The position numbers and the translations under genes are program-made. A model generated the notes under the pieces. It saw nothing but the letters and a program-made list of their open reading frames with translations, did not search any database and was not told where the DNA came from. A DNA stretch of 63,703 nt. Source: Bacteroidaceae bacterium. Its GTDB lineage: Bacteria > Bacteroidota > Bacteroidia > Bacteroidales > Bacteroidaceae. This document shows, in pieces, positions 8,102 to 16,313 of the stretch. The first letter of the stretch is position 1. The number at the start of each line of letters is the position of its first letter. Location of the stretch: assembly GCA_017428785.1 (NCBI GenBank), contig JAFRQD010000042.1, forward strand, positions 1-63,703, given 5' to 3'.

Positions 8102-9493
8102 TTATTTGGTTTGTTCTATCTCGTTTATGTGGTAAGGGATGAGCTTCTCGCCAAGATACCTGCAACCGCTGGCGGTGATGAGAATGTCATCCTCGATGCG
8201 CATGCCACCGAAGTCTTTGTATGTCTCGAGGAGGCCATAGTTGATGAACTCCGCGCAATGCCCTGTCGAGCGCCACTCGTCGATGAGAGCGGGAATGAAG
8301 TATATGCCGGGTTCATCCGTCATGACGAAGCCTTCCTGCAGGCGGCGGCCGCAACGCAGACAATTGGTGCCGAACTGCTCAAGGTTGGGCTGCACCTCAT
8401 CGTCGAAGCCGACGTAGACCTGCCCAAGGCCCTCCATGTCGTGAACATCCATGCCCATCATGTGACCAAGTCCGTGAGGCATGAACATGGCATGTGCGCC
8501 GGCACGAACGGCTTCGTCTGTGTCGCCCTTCATGAGGCCGAGTTCCTTGAGACGTTCCGTCATGAGGCGGCAGACACCGAAGTGCACGTCCCACCACTTC
8601 ACGCCTGGAGCGGCAAGCGTCAGAGCATAGTCGTGGCATTCCTCAACGATGCTGTAGATCTCGCGTTGACGCTGTGTGAAGGTGCCGCTTACAGGCATCG
8701 TGCGCGTATTGTCGCTGCTGTAGTTCTCGTTAGTCTCGGCACCGGCATCGCAGAGGAACAGGCGTCCTGCTTCGAGAGGCCACGGGCTGGGATAGCCGTG
8801 CATGATTTCGCCGTGCTGTGTGACGATAGGCGGGAAGCTCACCATGCAGCCTCGGCTGCTGGCGATGCCGCTGATGTGACCTGCTATCTCCTGCTCCGTC
8901 ACACCTGGCCGACACATCTTCATGGCGGTGGTATGCATCTCGTAACCGATGGCGCAGGCGCGTTCGATTTCTGCTATCTCTCCCTGGCTCTTCACGGCCC
9001 GCTGGTCAACAATGGCTTTGATGAGTTCGAGGCTGGCTGCTTCCCTTTGCTGAGAGGGATGAATGCCCAGCATGTCCATGAGCTGTATCATGGTGTCGTG
9101 GCGATATGGCGGCAGGAAATGGATGCGCTGGCCTGCGCTTTTTGCCTTCTTAATGAAGTCGGAGAGGCCTTTCATGGGCAGCGTCTTTGCCACACCTGTC
9201 TCGGCGGCCATGTCGGCGACGCTGTCCACACTGCCGAACCAAACGATGTCGTCGATGTCGATATCGTCGCCGACAAGGTACTCCTGGTTGTTGTCGACAT
9301 CAATCACTCCAGCCAGTCCTTCGCGATGCAGCCCGAAGAAATAGAGGAACGAGCTGTCCTGACGGAAATGATAGACGTTGCTGGGATAGTTGGCCGGCGA
9401 GTCGTTATTGCCCATCAGCAGTATGATGCCCGAGCCGATTCGCTCCTTGAGCAGCCTGCGCCGCTCGATGTAAGTCTGTTTATCAAAAAGCAT
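8102..9493 (-). CDS. M24B aminopeptidase P family protein (Xaa-Pro aminopeptidase)
   Basis: 463 residues from the ATG at 9493 (MLFDKQTYIERRRLLK), the start usual for this family. An in-frame ATG at 9508 lies inside a repeated CATTTACC segment and is less likely. The N-terminal creatinase-like domain is followed by the pita-bread domain, with metal-ligand regions in FLCDAGAETNENYSSDNTRTMPV, HGLGHMMGMDVHD (His) and the late TDEPGIYF and RIEDDILIT (Glu) motifs. It removes N-terminal residues preceding proline, using two metal ions, and has no signal peptide. It is the first gene of a pair with the exported C1B peptidase. A TATATTTG box at 9569-9576 is the likely promoter. Confidence 0.9.
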   Translation of the reverse strand: MLFDKQTYIERRRLLKERIGSGIILLMGNNDSPANYPSNVYHFRQDSSFLYFFGLHREGLAGVIDVDNNQEYLVGDDIDIDDIVWFGSVDSVADMAAETGVAKTLPMKGLSDFIKKAKSAGQRIHFLPPYRHDTMIQLMDMLGIHPSQQREAASLELIKAIVDQRAVKSQGEIAEIERACAIGYEMHTTAMKMCRPGVTEQEIAGHISGIASSRGCMVSFPPIVTQHGEIMHGYPSPWPLEAGRLFLCDAGAETNENYSSDNTRTMPVSGTFTQRQREIYSIVEECHDYALTLAAPGVKWWDVHFGVCRLMTERLKELGLMKGDTDEAVRAGAHAMFMPHGLGHMMGMDVHDMEGLGQVYVGFDDEVQPNLEQFGTNCLRCGRRLQEGFVMTDEPGIYFIPALIDEWRSTGHCAEFINYGLLETYKDFGGMRIEDDILITASGCRYLGEKLIPYHINEIEQTK

Positions 9494-9500
9494 CTTTTTA

Positions 9501-9566
9501 TTTACCATTTAATCATTTACCATTTACCATTTAATCATTTACCATTTACCATTTAATCTTTTTGCC
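9501..9566. repeat. 22-bp-period repeat array, TTTACCATTTAATC family
   Basis: Units beginning TTTACCATTTAATC start at 9501, 9523 and 9545. The first two are identical over all 22 bases and the third diverges at its end. It covers the 5' leader of the aminopeptidase P gene and creates an upstream in-frame ATG. Related CATTTACC words occur at about 39970-39990. Confidence 0.85.
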
Positions 9567-9568
9567 TG

Positions 9569-9576
9569 CAAATATA
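9569..9576 (-). promoter_or_regulatory. Candidate -7 box (TATATTTG) for the aminopeptidase P / C1B peptidase pair
   Basis: TATATTTG on the minus strand fits TAnnTTTG and sits about 76 bases before the chosen ATG. The leader between them is the TTTACCATTTAATC array. Confidence 0.5.
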
Positions 9577-9697
9577 GCGAAAATTCCTGACATAAGAGCA
9601 AGTCTTCTATAGAAAAACATCCCACGAGTGTCAATTCCGGCTTTCATCTTTCAGTTTTCCGCCTTCAGACTTTTACTTTTCGGCTTGTCGGATTCTT

Positions 9698-9781
9698 GAA
9701 ACGCAGGTTGCGCATGAAGATTCGCAGGTTGCATTTCAGCATTCGCAGGCTGCGCATCTGCATTCGCAGGTTGCGGCTATC
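9698..9781. repeat. 21-bp-period repeat array, ACGCAGGTTGCG family
   Basis: Four contiguous 21-bp units start at 9698, 9719, 9740 and 9761. Each contains (A/T)CGCAGG(T/C)TGC, a near-palindrome. It lies 50 bases past the alpha-galactosidase stop codon. The same family and period occur at 43170-43253. Confidence 0.9.
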
Positions 9782-9830
9782 GTTCTCAGCATGGCGGGAA
9801 TCTGAATTCGGCAGGCCGCGCTGCTCTTTT

Positions 9831-11885
9831 CTACTCCTGGCGTTCGTATTTCAGCAACAGGCTGCTGCGAGGTTGCGGCAGGGTCAAGGTCAGCCCCTCC
9901 ATCAGTTCTTTGCCGGAATGCCGAGCCGTCTCGTTCGTGTCCTTATTTAAAAGAAGATAGGTCTGTGTGGGTTGAAGGCCGGAGAGCTTCACTTCATAGG
10001 TCGATGCCTGACAGTCGGCCCGTCGGAAAGCCACGATGCAGCCGGAGCCGTCGGCCGGGCGATGCAGCTGATAGGCCAGCCAGATGTCGTCGCCCGTCAA
10101 GTCGCCAATGCCGGAGAGGGGATAGAAATCTTCGTAGAAGTAAGGCCGCACTTCCTCGAACTCCTGCTGTGTCCGCAGCATATCCGTGAAGGACTCGCCT
10201 TGCTGGGTGAGCTTCCAATTGAAGACCACCGCGCTGCCCAGCGAGGAACGCGAGTCGAAGGGGTTCACATGATAGCTGCCTGTGGCATGCTGAGGCAGAT
10301 AGAACTCCAATCCGTAGGTGTGGCATTGATAGCCCACGGGTTCGCCGTAATGGTAGTCAGTACGCCACATCGGAGCGCTCCGCAGCATGGTTTCATAGTC
10401 GATGCGCCGTCCGCCGCTTGCGCAATTATCGATTAAGAGAGAGGGGAAGCGGCTGAGCAGATAGTCCCAATAGTCATAGAGCCCCATGATGTACTTCACC
10501 TCCGTCATTCCTCGCCGCCCGTCCTCGTCATTAGCCAGCCAGATGTTTTCCGGTGCGATGTTGAAGTCTTGCCGGTAAAGGTCGATGCCATTCTCCTCCA
10601 GGATGTCGCCGATGGTCTGGCTCAGCCATTGAAGAGCCTGGGGGTTGCTGAGGTTGAACAAACGATTGTCGCCGCCGGCAGCCAGCATCCACTCGGGATG
10701 TTCGCGCTCCCACCGGCTGTCTTTATAGACACGCTCAGGCTCGAACCAGACCATGAAACGCGCTCCTTGTTGATGGATGTAGTCGGAAATGGGGCGAAGG
10801 GTGTTGGGGAACCGCTTGGCGTCAGGAGTCCAGTTGCCTACGGTGTTGTACCAGTTCTTGCCTGCCCTGTAGTCACTTGCCTCGGTGTACCAGCCGGCAT
10901 CCAACCAGAATGCCTCGGGAGTGAAGCCGAAGAGGTAGGCCCGCTGAACGAGGGCAATGGCGTACTCCGTCGTCATGCAGGTATATTCGTTGCAAGGCTC
11001 GGGGTCTCCCCAATTGAAGCCGCAGAACATGGGATAGTAAACAGGCTTGCCATCCACTTTCCGCGAGTGATGAGCCAGCATGAAGCGTCGGAAAAGGTTG
11101 TGTCCGGCCATCCGGTTGTCGCCTTGCCAGAAGAGGAGACAGACACTTGCCAAGCGGATCTTTTCTCCCGGAAGCAGTCCTGCCTCCAGATGCTTAAGGC
11201 CGGCCGTCAAATGGACGCTGCGGTTGTCAATAGCCGTGACACAGCTGCTCCAGGTTCCTGTCCAGCCGATAGCCACCACGATGCCCTCGCCGTCGGAAGT
11301 CTGAATGTTGAAGAACGGGAAGGCTCCGTCGGAGGAACGGCCGCCATTGGGCGCCATGACGAGTGAGTCCTTCGGCTGCAACAGCTTCTGATGCGGGGCG
11401 AAGTCGGAACGGCTGGCATTGCTTCCCTCGGAATAGTAAAGCGTCGCCGGACGATTGTTCTTGGGGGAGAAGAAGGTGGCGTCTGCGGTCTGGGCCTGGC
11501 TGATGAGCGGGGTTGTGTTCTGCGACAGGTTCTCGAACCTCAGCACCCACTCTACGGCACCAAAGTCCTGCCATCCTGTCACCTCGCACTCCACCTTCAG
11601 ACCTGTCTTCCCGTCGGCATAAGTCACCAAGTAGCGCACCTGGCTTTCCTCAGACGGCAGCCGCGAGATGCTGTGCTTCCACGTTCTGAGAAACTCCGCA
11701 GAAGGCCGGCCTCCATACCGGAACGAGAATGGTGGCGTCTTTCCCTTCGCAAACTGCGAGGTTATCCAACGCTCCACATCCACTCGCCTCCTGCCAAGAG
11801 TGGTTTGGCTCTGAGCCTCAACAGACAGGCTACCTGCCAATAACAGGAAGGATAGGACCAGGAGTGACCGCAAAGAGCTATTCAT
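9831..11885 (-). CDS. GH36 alpha-galactosidase, exported
   Basis: 684 residues with a signal peptide ending near AQS (about 25). An N-terminal beta-sandwich is followed by the (beta/alpha)8 catalytic domain (FWLDAGWY at about 327-333). The expected nucleophile is Asp440 in LYRQDFN and the expected acid/base is Asp510 in RSAPMWRTDYHYGEP. DNCASGGRRID is also typical of clan GH-D. The enzyme removes alpha-1,6-galactose from oligosaccharides or galactomannan. The start overlaps the end of the beta-mannanase gene by 8 bases, so the pair forms one operon: debranching plus backbone cleavage. Identity at family level is firm; preference for galactomannan is inferred from the neighbour. Confidence 0.92.
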   Translation of the reverse strand: MNSSLRSLLVLSFLLLAGSLSVEAQSQTTLGRRRVDVERWITSQFAKGKTPPFSFRYGGRPSAEFLRTWKHSISRLPSEESQVRYLVTYADGKTGLKVECEVTGWQDFGAVEWVLRFENLSQNTTPLISQAQTADATFFSPKNNRPATLYYSEGSNASRSDFAPHQKLLQPKDSLVMAPNGGRSSDGAFPFFNIQTSDGEGIVVAIGWTGTWSSCVTAIDNRSVHLTAGLKHLEAGLLPGEKIRLASVCLLFWQGDNRMAGHNLFRRFMLAHHSRKVDGKPVYYPMFCGFNWGDPEPCNEYTCMTTEYAIALVQRAYLFGFTPEAFWLDAGWYTEASDYRAGKNWYNTVGNWTPDAKRFPNTLRPISDYIHQQGARFMVWFEPERVYKDSRWEREHPEWMLAAGGDNRLFNLSNPQALQWLSQTIGDILEENGIDLYRQDFNIAPENIWLANDEDGRRGMTEVKYIMGLYDYWDYLLSRFPSLLIDNCASGGRRIDYETMLRSAPMWRTDYHYGEPVGYQCHTYGLEFYLPQHATGSYHVNPFDSRSSLGSAVVFNWKLTQQGESFTDMLRTQQEFEEVRPYFYEDFYPLSGIGDLTGDDIWLAYQLHRPADGSGCIVAFRRADCQASTYEVKLSGLQPTQTYLLLNKDTNETARHSGKELMEGLTLTLPQPRSSLLLKYERQE

Positions 11886-13212
11886 CCTTTCTATTGCACC
11901 TTTCCGAAGCTATTCGGATGAGCTTGAGCGTTGTGCTGTCACACGAGAAGACAGCATTGAGCCCCTGTTCCTCCTGGGCTGGGTCGCCCACATAATCGTC
12001 CCATCGCTGCCAGCGGACATGCTTGGGCTGGGCATAGCCGCCCCATGCCCAGAAACAGCAGCCTTGCAGTTTTCCGCTGCGATGAAGCAGACTGAAGACA
12101 TGGGCATAATAGCCGTCACGACCCAATGTGGACGAACCTGGCTCGATGAGATAGCCATCGCGGGGATAGCCGAACTCCTCCAGAACCAACGGCTTGTTCA
12201 AATCCTTCACGGCTTCATAGCAGGAATCGAGGTAGGCGGTCGTGTTTTGGCAAGCGTTCATCAGTCCGGTCAGCGTGGACTTCTCGCCATTCTTGGCAAG
12301 GGCGACCTCGAGCGGACCGCTTGCCGGACCAATCCAATGCCAGTTGTAGGGCCAGATGTGGATGCAGATGTAGTCAATCTCGGGGAAGGCATGAACCTGC
12401 CGGAACAGGTCGGGGTCTTCTTCGCAACCCATGATGCCTTCGCTTCCCGTAGTGACCAAGTGGTTTCCGTCGAGGCTTTTGATGAGCCTGGCCTGTGTCT
12501 CGATCCAATTCGCAAAGCAGGCCTTCGTCAAAGAATCCCTTGCAAAAGCCCTCGGTTCGTTGGCGAGCTCCCAAGCCATGATGGCCGGCGACTCCGAATA
12601 GGGCTTGCCGGTGACGGTGTTGGTGCGAGTGACGATGAATCGGACATGCTGCTCCGCCATCTGCTTTGCCTTGTCGTTCTTGACGAATTGGCAGTGGTAG
12701 TTCTGTGCCGTCGTCCAGTCCGACCAGTCGGGCACCGGCCCGCATCCTGCCCATTCGAGGTAGGCGCCGTATCCCCCACTCCACTCCCATGAGTTGTTCA
12801 GGAAGAGGACTGCGGTCATTTCGCGTTTCTCGAGTTCTGCCAGGAGGTAGTCCAATCCCTGAAGCAGCGTGTCGTTATAGACGCCGGGCTCTGTTTGGAG
12901 GACAGGGACGACGTGCGAAGCCACCGTGTCTGGCCCTTCGCCGGAGGCAAGGACGCGCACATTGGTGATGCCCACAGCCTGCATCAAGTCGAGTTCCTTT
13001 TGGAGGCGTTCACGGTCGCCGCCTTGGCCTTCGGAAGCCAAAACAGCTCCAAACCAGAAGTTTGTGCCGATGAACTTGTACTCGGCATCGCCGCGATAGA
13101 ACTTGCCATCGTGGGTTGTCACAAAACTCGGAGTGGCGGCCGGCTTATCGCTCTGGCAAGCAAAGAGACCTGCCAGACAGGCCGCACACAATAGATACAG
13201 GATGCGTCGCAT
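11878..13212 (-). CDS. GH5 (subfamily 7-like) beta-mannanase lipoprotein
   Basis: 444 residues with a lipoprotein signal peptide; the lipobox is LFAC with Cys19. The mature part begins with FYRGDAEYKFIGTNFWFGA and GITNVRVLASGEG, typical of fungal- and Bacteroides-type GH5_7 mannanases. The acid/base is Glu219 in WELANEPR; the nucleophile is probably Glu346 in LVLEEFGYPRDG. It would hydrolyse beta-1,4-mannosidic links at the cell surface or in the periplasm. It is the first structural gene after the AraC regulator and overlaps the alpha-galactosidase gene. Exo-mannosidase or mannobiose-releasing activity cannot be excluded from sequence alone. Confidence 0.9.
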   Translation of the reverse strand: MRRILYLLCAACLAGLFACQSDKPAATPSFVTTHDGKFYRGDAEYKFIGTNFWFGAVLASEGQGGDRERLQKELDLMQAVGITNVRVLASGEGPDTVASHVVPVLQTEPGVYNDTLLQGLDYLLAELEKREMTAVLFLNNSWEWSGGYGAYLEWAGCGPVPDWSDWTTAQNYHCQFVKNDKAKQMAEQHVRFIVTRTNTVTGKPYSESPAIMAWELANEPRAFARDSLTKACFANWIETQARLIKSLDGNHLVTTGSEGIMGCEEDPDLFRQVHAFPEIDYICIHIWPYNWHWIGPASGPLEVALAKNGEKSTLTGLMNACQNTTAYLDSCYEAVKDLNKPLVLEEFGYPRDGYLIEPGSSTLGRDGYYAHVFSLLHRSGKLQGCCFWAWGGYAQPKHVRWQRWDDYVGDPAQEEQGLNAVFSCDSTTLKLIRIASERCNRKDE

Positions 13213-13242
13213 AACTATGAACTTTGAACTTTGAACTACGGG

Positions 13243-14121
13243 CTAAATGATGATCTTGCTCTTATGGTAATTCTCCCTGAAAGCGGTTGGTGAGCAGCCT
13301 TTCTTCTTCTTGAAGATGCGGTTGAAGTTGCTGATGTTGTTGAAGCCGCAGCTGTAGCAAATCTCTGCCACGCTTGTGTGTGTGTCAACGAGCAGGCGGG
13401 ATGCATAGCCGAGACGGATGTCGATGATGTAGTCGCTGACGGTCTTGCCCGTACGGGTACGGAAGAAGCGAGAGAAGGCGGCTGGCGTCATGCCGGCTAT
13501 TTCGGCAAGTGTCTTGAGGCGAACCTCTGTCTTGAAATTCTTGTCGATATAATCTTCGACGGCCCGGACTCTGCGGCTTTCGGGCTGGTTCTTCACGTTT
13601 GCAAACGACTTGCTGGCAAGCAAATGGTAGTTTTCCTGCAGAGAGAGTTCGTAGAGAATCTCGAGCAATGAGAGCATGCGGTAGAAGCCGGGCTGTGACG
13701 AGGTGATGTTCGTTATCTTTCCATACAGCTCCATGATGGCAGGAAGCTCAAAGGCAACGCCTCGCTTGGCATTCTCGAAGAGTGTGCGGAGGCTGCTCAG
13801 CTGGTTTTTCTGCAAGAACTGCTCGCCAAGAAGGTCTGGGGGAAATTGGATGGTAATCTCGTGGATCGAGCGACTGTGGCAGTCGTACTGGTCCCACATG
13901 TGCTCGAGGCCGCTTCCGATAAGCACGAGGTCGTACTTGCCAAGCTCTTCGATACTGTCGCCCACAATACGCCGCGCTCCGTCGCAATGCTCTACGAAAT
14001 TCAGCTCCATCTCCTCGTGCTTGTGCAGGGGATACGTGAAAGCGTCTTTTTCTCGGTCCACCATCAGGAAACAGTCCTTCTCTCCCAATGGTGTAACCTC
14101 AGTTATTACTTTGTCTGTCAT
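13243..14121 (-). CDS. AraC-family transcriptional regulator with cupin-like sensor domain
   Basis: 292 residues. The N-terminal part is a cupin-like sensing domain (FTYPLHKHEEMELNFVEHCDG). The C-terminal 100 residues carry two helix-turn-helix motifs: LAEIAGMTPAAFSRFFRTRTG and VAEICYSCGFNNISNFNRIFK. It lies 30 bases upstream of the mannanase in the same direction, so it probably responds to a sugar and controls the mannanase/galactosidase genes and itself. A TAACTTTG box at 14169-14176 is the probable promoter. It has no membrane segment, unlike hybrid two-component regulators of many polysaccharide loci. The inducer is unknown. Confidence 0.88.
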   Translation of the reverse strand: MTDKVITEVTPLGEKDCFLMVDREKDAFTYPLHKHEEMELNFVEHCDGARRIVGDSIEELGKYDLVLIGSGLEHMWDQYDCHSRSIHEITIQFPPDLLGEQFLQKNQLSSLRTLFENAKRGVAFELPAIMELYGKITNITSSQPGFYRMLSLLEILYELSLQENYHLLASKSFANVKNQPESRRVRAVEDYIDKNFKTEVRLKTLAEIAGMTPAAFSRFFRTRTGKTVSDYIIDIRLGYASRLLVDTHTSVAEICYSCGFNNISNFNRIFKKKKGCSPTAFRENYHKSKIII

Positions 14122-14168
14122 ACTGAAAAATAATTAGGTTTTAAGGTAGGTTTCGGTTTTTTTCCGCG

Positions 14169-14176
14169 CAAAGTTA
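14169..14176 (-). promoter_or_regulatory. Candidate -7 box (TAACTTTG) for the AraC/mannanase/galactosidase operon
   Basis: TAACTTTG on the minus strand matches TAnnTTTG, about 50 bases before the regulator's ATG and within an A/T-rich stretch. Confidence 0.55.
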
Positions 14177-14274
14177 CATTTTTTTTCTGATAAAAGGAAA
14201 AAAATCAGGCAAAAAAATATCGAAAAATATGGTGCTGGAACAAAAAATTCCGAAGGAAAAGATTCAAAAAAATC

Positions 14275-14619
14275 TTTACAAGAAATGGTCGTTCTGCGTG
14301 GCATCATTGGGCACGTCCTGTGCCGCGTTCTACAACGCCGCGTGCGACGATTGCCAACGCCGCGTGCGATGTTTGCAATTTCCCTGTGCGGCGTTGACTA
14401 TCGCCGCAGGCGGAAATTGCCCGTTTTCTATGCTATCTTTAGCAACGCCGAATGCATCATCGACACTTTCTTAACTGAGCGTCAGAAAATGCGGCTTTGT
14501 AACCCACTGATTATCATAGCCCATTCGATTTAAGCCCTTATTTTGCGTTTGGGGTAGAAAAGTGCCACGAGACCAAAAATAAGCCGCCAGAAGAGGTTTC
14601 GTCAGGAAAATCCTTTACA
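14275..14619. repeat. Composite noncoding element, copy 1 (22-bp array + TTCGATTTAAGC core)
   Basis: This fills most of a long gene-free stretch. In order: TTTACA (14275), a four-unit GC-rich array with units at 14334, 14356, 14378 and 14400 (exactly 22 bp each, ending 14421), a 102-base spacer, TTCGATTTAAGC (14524-14535), AAAGTGCCAC (14559), GCCGCCAG (14583) and a second TTTACA (14614). Copy 3 at 49659-50023 has the same order, with array-to-core distance 190 and core-to-downstream offsets 35, 59 and 89-90. No convincing reading frame spans it, so a structured RNA or small mobile element is possible. Confidence 0.8.
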
Positions 14620-14830
14620 AAAAAGGCCGCAAGACTATGGACAGACCGCTCGAACTGTCAGACCGTCGCAACGGCTGAAATTCTCTTGATTCTACATAAA
14701 TCTTGCATCATAATATTCGGTTTTCCCATAATAAGGGAAAGGAAAAATTATTATTGCAGTCCGGTAAAAATTTTTCATCATTACTTGCACCCTCCTAACC
14801 ATCGGCATTTAGAGCAACATGTGATAGGCA

Positions 14831-15034
14831 GGGGCTTGGGACGCCCCAAAGGGGCAGAAAGATGTCAGCCCAGGGCAGCGCCCTGGGTGTTGAATGCCGC
14901 GGCAAATGACGCTCTGTAAGAGCAAAAGCACTAAAACACACATCTTTTGCCCCTTTAGGGCGAATCTACTTCTGCGTCATAAACCCAGGGCGCTGCCCTG
15001 GGCTGACATCTTAATGGCCTTTCAGGCCGGATTA
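14831..15034. repeat. Large multi-hairpin repeat (REP/BIME-like)
   Basis: Arms 14861-14888 and 14983-15010 are perfect 28-base inverted repeats. Each arm contains its own hairpin (CCCAGGGCAGCGCCCTGGG). Between and beside them are further small hairpins: GCCCCAAAGGGGC, GCTCTGTAAGAGC, GCCCCTTTAGGGC and GGCCTTTCAGGCC. From general knowledge this resembles REP-type elements moved by RAYT transposases in Bacteroidetes; no transposase gene is in the window. It ends about 45 bases past the stop of the radical SAM gene. Confidence 0.85.
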
Positions 15035-15079
15035 ACCGGACAGCAATAAAAATTCATATGGAACGGCCCTTGGCTGTCT

Positions 15080-16312
15080 TCAGAAGAGCGACATCACTCC
15101 GCTCGCCGGCCTTCCTGCAAGGAGTTCCTGCATCATATAGTCCATATAGGGTGCGACGTGCTGGAAGAAGATGCGGTAGCCCGCACAAAGATAGTTGAGG
15201 CCCGGCTCGCCGTCGGCAGTCCTGAGGAAGCGCAGACGCGGGCATTCTCCATGACAGGCCTTGAGCCATTGGCACTCGCGGCATTGACGGGGAAGCGCCT
15301 CTCGCTTCAAGCGGCTGAAACGGTTCTGCTTGGTGCCGTAGAGCATCTGTGGAAGGCCGTGTGTGCGAATGTTGCCCAACTTGTACTGAGGGAAGACGAA
15401 ATGGTCGCAGGAATACAGGTCGCCGTTCTGCTCCATTACCGCCGCATGGCCGCATTCCTCGGCATAGACGCATACACCCGGGGCCTCGCCCAACCAGCCG
15501 GCAAGCGTCGCGTCGAAGAGCTGCACAAACATCTCACCCACATCATGCTTTACCCAATCGTCGAAGATGGCGCACATGAAGTGCCCCCACTCTTCCGGAC
15601 GGATACTGAAGGGTGCGATGGGACAATCCTCGTCGAAGAGCTGTGCCAAATGCCGGCCGTCGCTATGCTCCTTGATGCGCTCCACAACAGGACTTATCTG
15701 CAGGAATTTGCACTTCAGCTCGTCGCGGAAGAAGTGATAGAAGGCAATGGGGTCCTGGCAGTTATAGTGGTTCGCCGTAGCCATCGCATTCCATTCCACA
15801 CCATAATCATTGAGCATCTTTATGCTCTCTACCACCCTTTCCCATGTTCCCTGACCGTGAGCATCGAGGCGATAGGCATCGTGCTGCTCCTTCGTCCCGT
15901 CGATACTGATGCCCACAAGCCAGCCTTCATCGTGAAGGAACTGGCACCATTCGGGCGTCAGGAACAGGCCGTTTGTCTGGATGCTGTTGCTGATTCGCTT
16001 GCCTCGCCCGTAATAATGCTGAAGCCTGACCGCCTGCTTATAGAAAGCCAGCGGCTTGATCATAGGCTCGCCGCCGTGCCAAGCGAAGAGCACGTCAGGT
16101 GTCTGCTGAACTCCGATGTAGTCGCGGATGTATTGCTCAAGGAGCTTGTCGGTCATGCCTTGCCCCCTGCCCTTCGCTCCTTGCTCCTGCGAAGAGCCCA
16201 AGTGCTGCTTCTCCAAATAATAACAATACTTGCAGCGAAGGTTGCATTGCGGCCCCGCCGGCTTGGCCATCACATAAAGTGGCCGGGCGAAAGGATATAC
16301 AATTGACGACAT
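15080..16312 (-). CDS. Radical SAM / SPASM protein, anaerobic sulfatase-maturating enzyme-like
   Basis: 410 residues. The radical SAM cluster motif is CNLRCKYC (Cys23, Cys27, Cys30). The C-terminal half has the SPASM cysteine set (GVCVYAEECGH, YSCDHFVFP, CRECQWLKACHGECPR) that binds two more Fe-S clusters. Enzymes of this type oxidise a Cys or Ser of a sulfatase to formylglycine. No sulfatase is in the window, so the substrate must be encoded elsewhere, or it is a related SPASM enzyme. It starts 1 base after the permease gene and is last in the run C1B peptidase, rbfA, permease, radical SAM. Residues about 39-52 (GSSQEQGAKGRGQG) come from an in-frame repeat (16158-16190) just after the first cluster motif. 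Confidence 0.85.
   Translation of the reverse strand: MSSIVYPFARPLYVMAKPAGPQCNLRCKYCYYLEKQHLGSSQEQGAKGRGQGMTDKLLEQYIRDYIGVQQTPDVLFAWHGGEPMIKPLAFYKQAVRLQHYYGRGKRISNSIQTNGLFLTPEWCQFLHDEGWLVGISIDGTKEQHDAYRLDAHGQGTWERVVESIKMLNDYGVEWNAMATANHYNCQDPIAFYHFFRDELKCKFLQISPVVERIKEHSDGRHLAQLFDEDCPIAPFSIRPEEWGHFMCAIFDDWVKHDVGEMFVQLFDATLAGWLGEAPGVCVYAEECGHAAVMEQNGDLYSCDHFVFPQYKLGNIRTHGLPQMLYGTKQNRFSRLKREALPRQCRECQWLKACHGECPRLRFLRTADGEPGLNYLCAGYRIFFQHVAPYMDYMMQELLAGRPASGVMSLF
16158..16190. repeat. In-frame low-complexity repeat in the radical SAM gene
   Basis: TGCCCCCTGCCCTTCGCTCC followed by TTGCTCC belongs to the same word family as 2701-2730 and 44096-44200. It encodes a Gly/Gln/Lys-rich loop shortly after the radical SAM cysteines. 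Confidence 0.55.
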
Positions 16313-16313
16313 C

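Noticed and set aside
14122-15079. Small RNA or tRNA genes in the long gap
   Set aside because: I found no cloverleaf or conserved tRNA bases (GGTTCGAAT-like arm). The gap is explained by the composite repeat and the multi-hairpin repeat. The same was true at 19329-20035 and 49512-50376.
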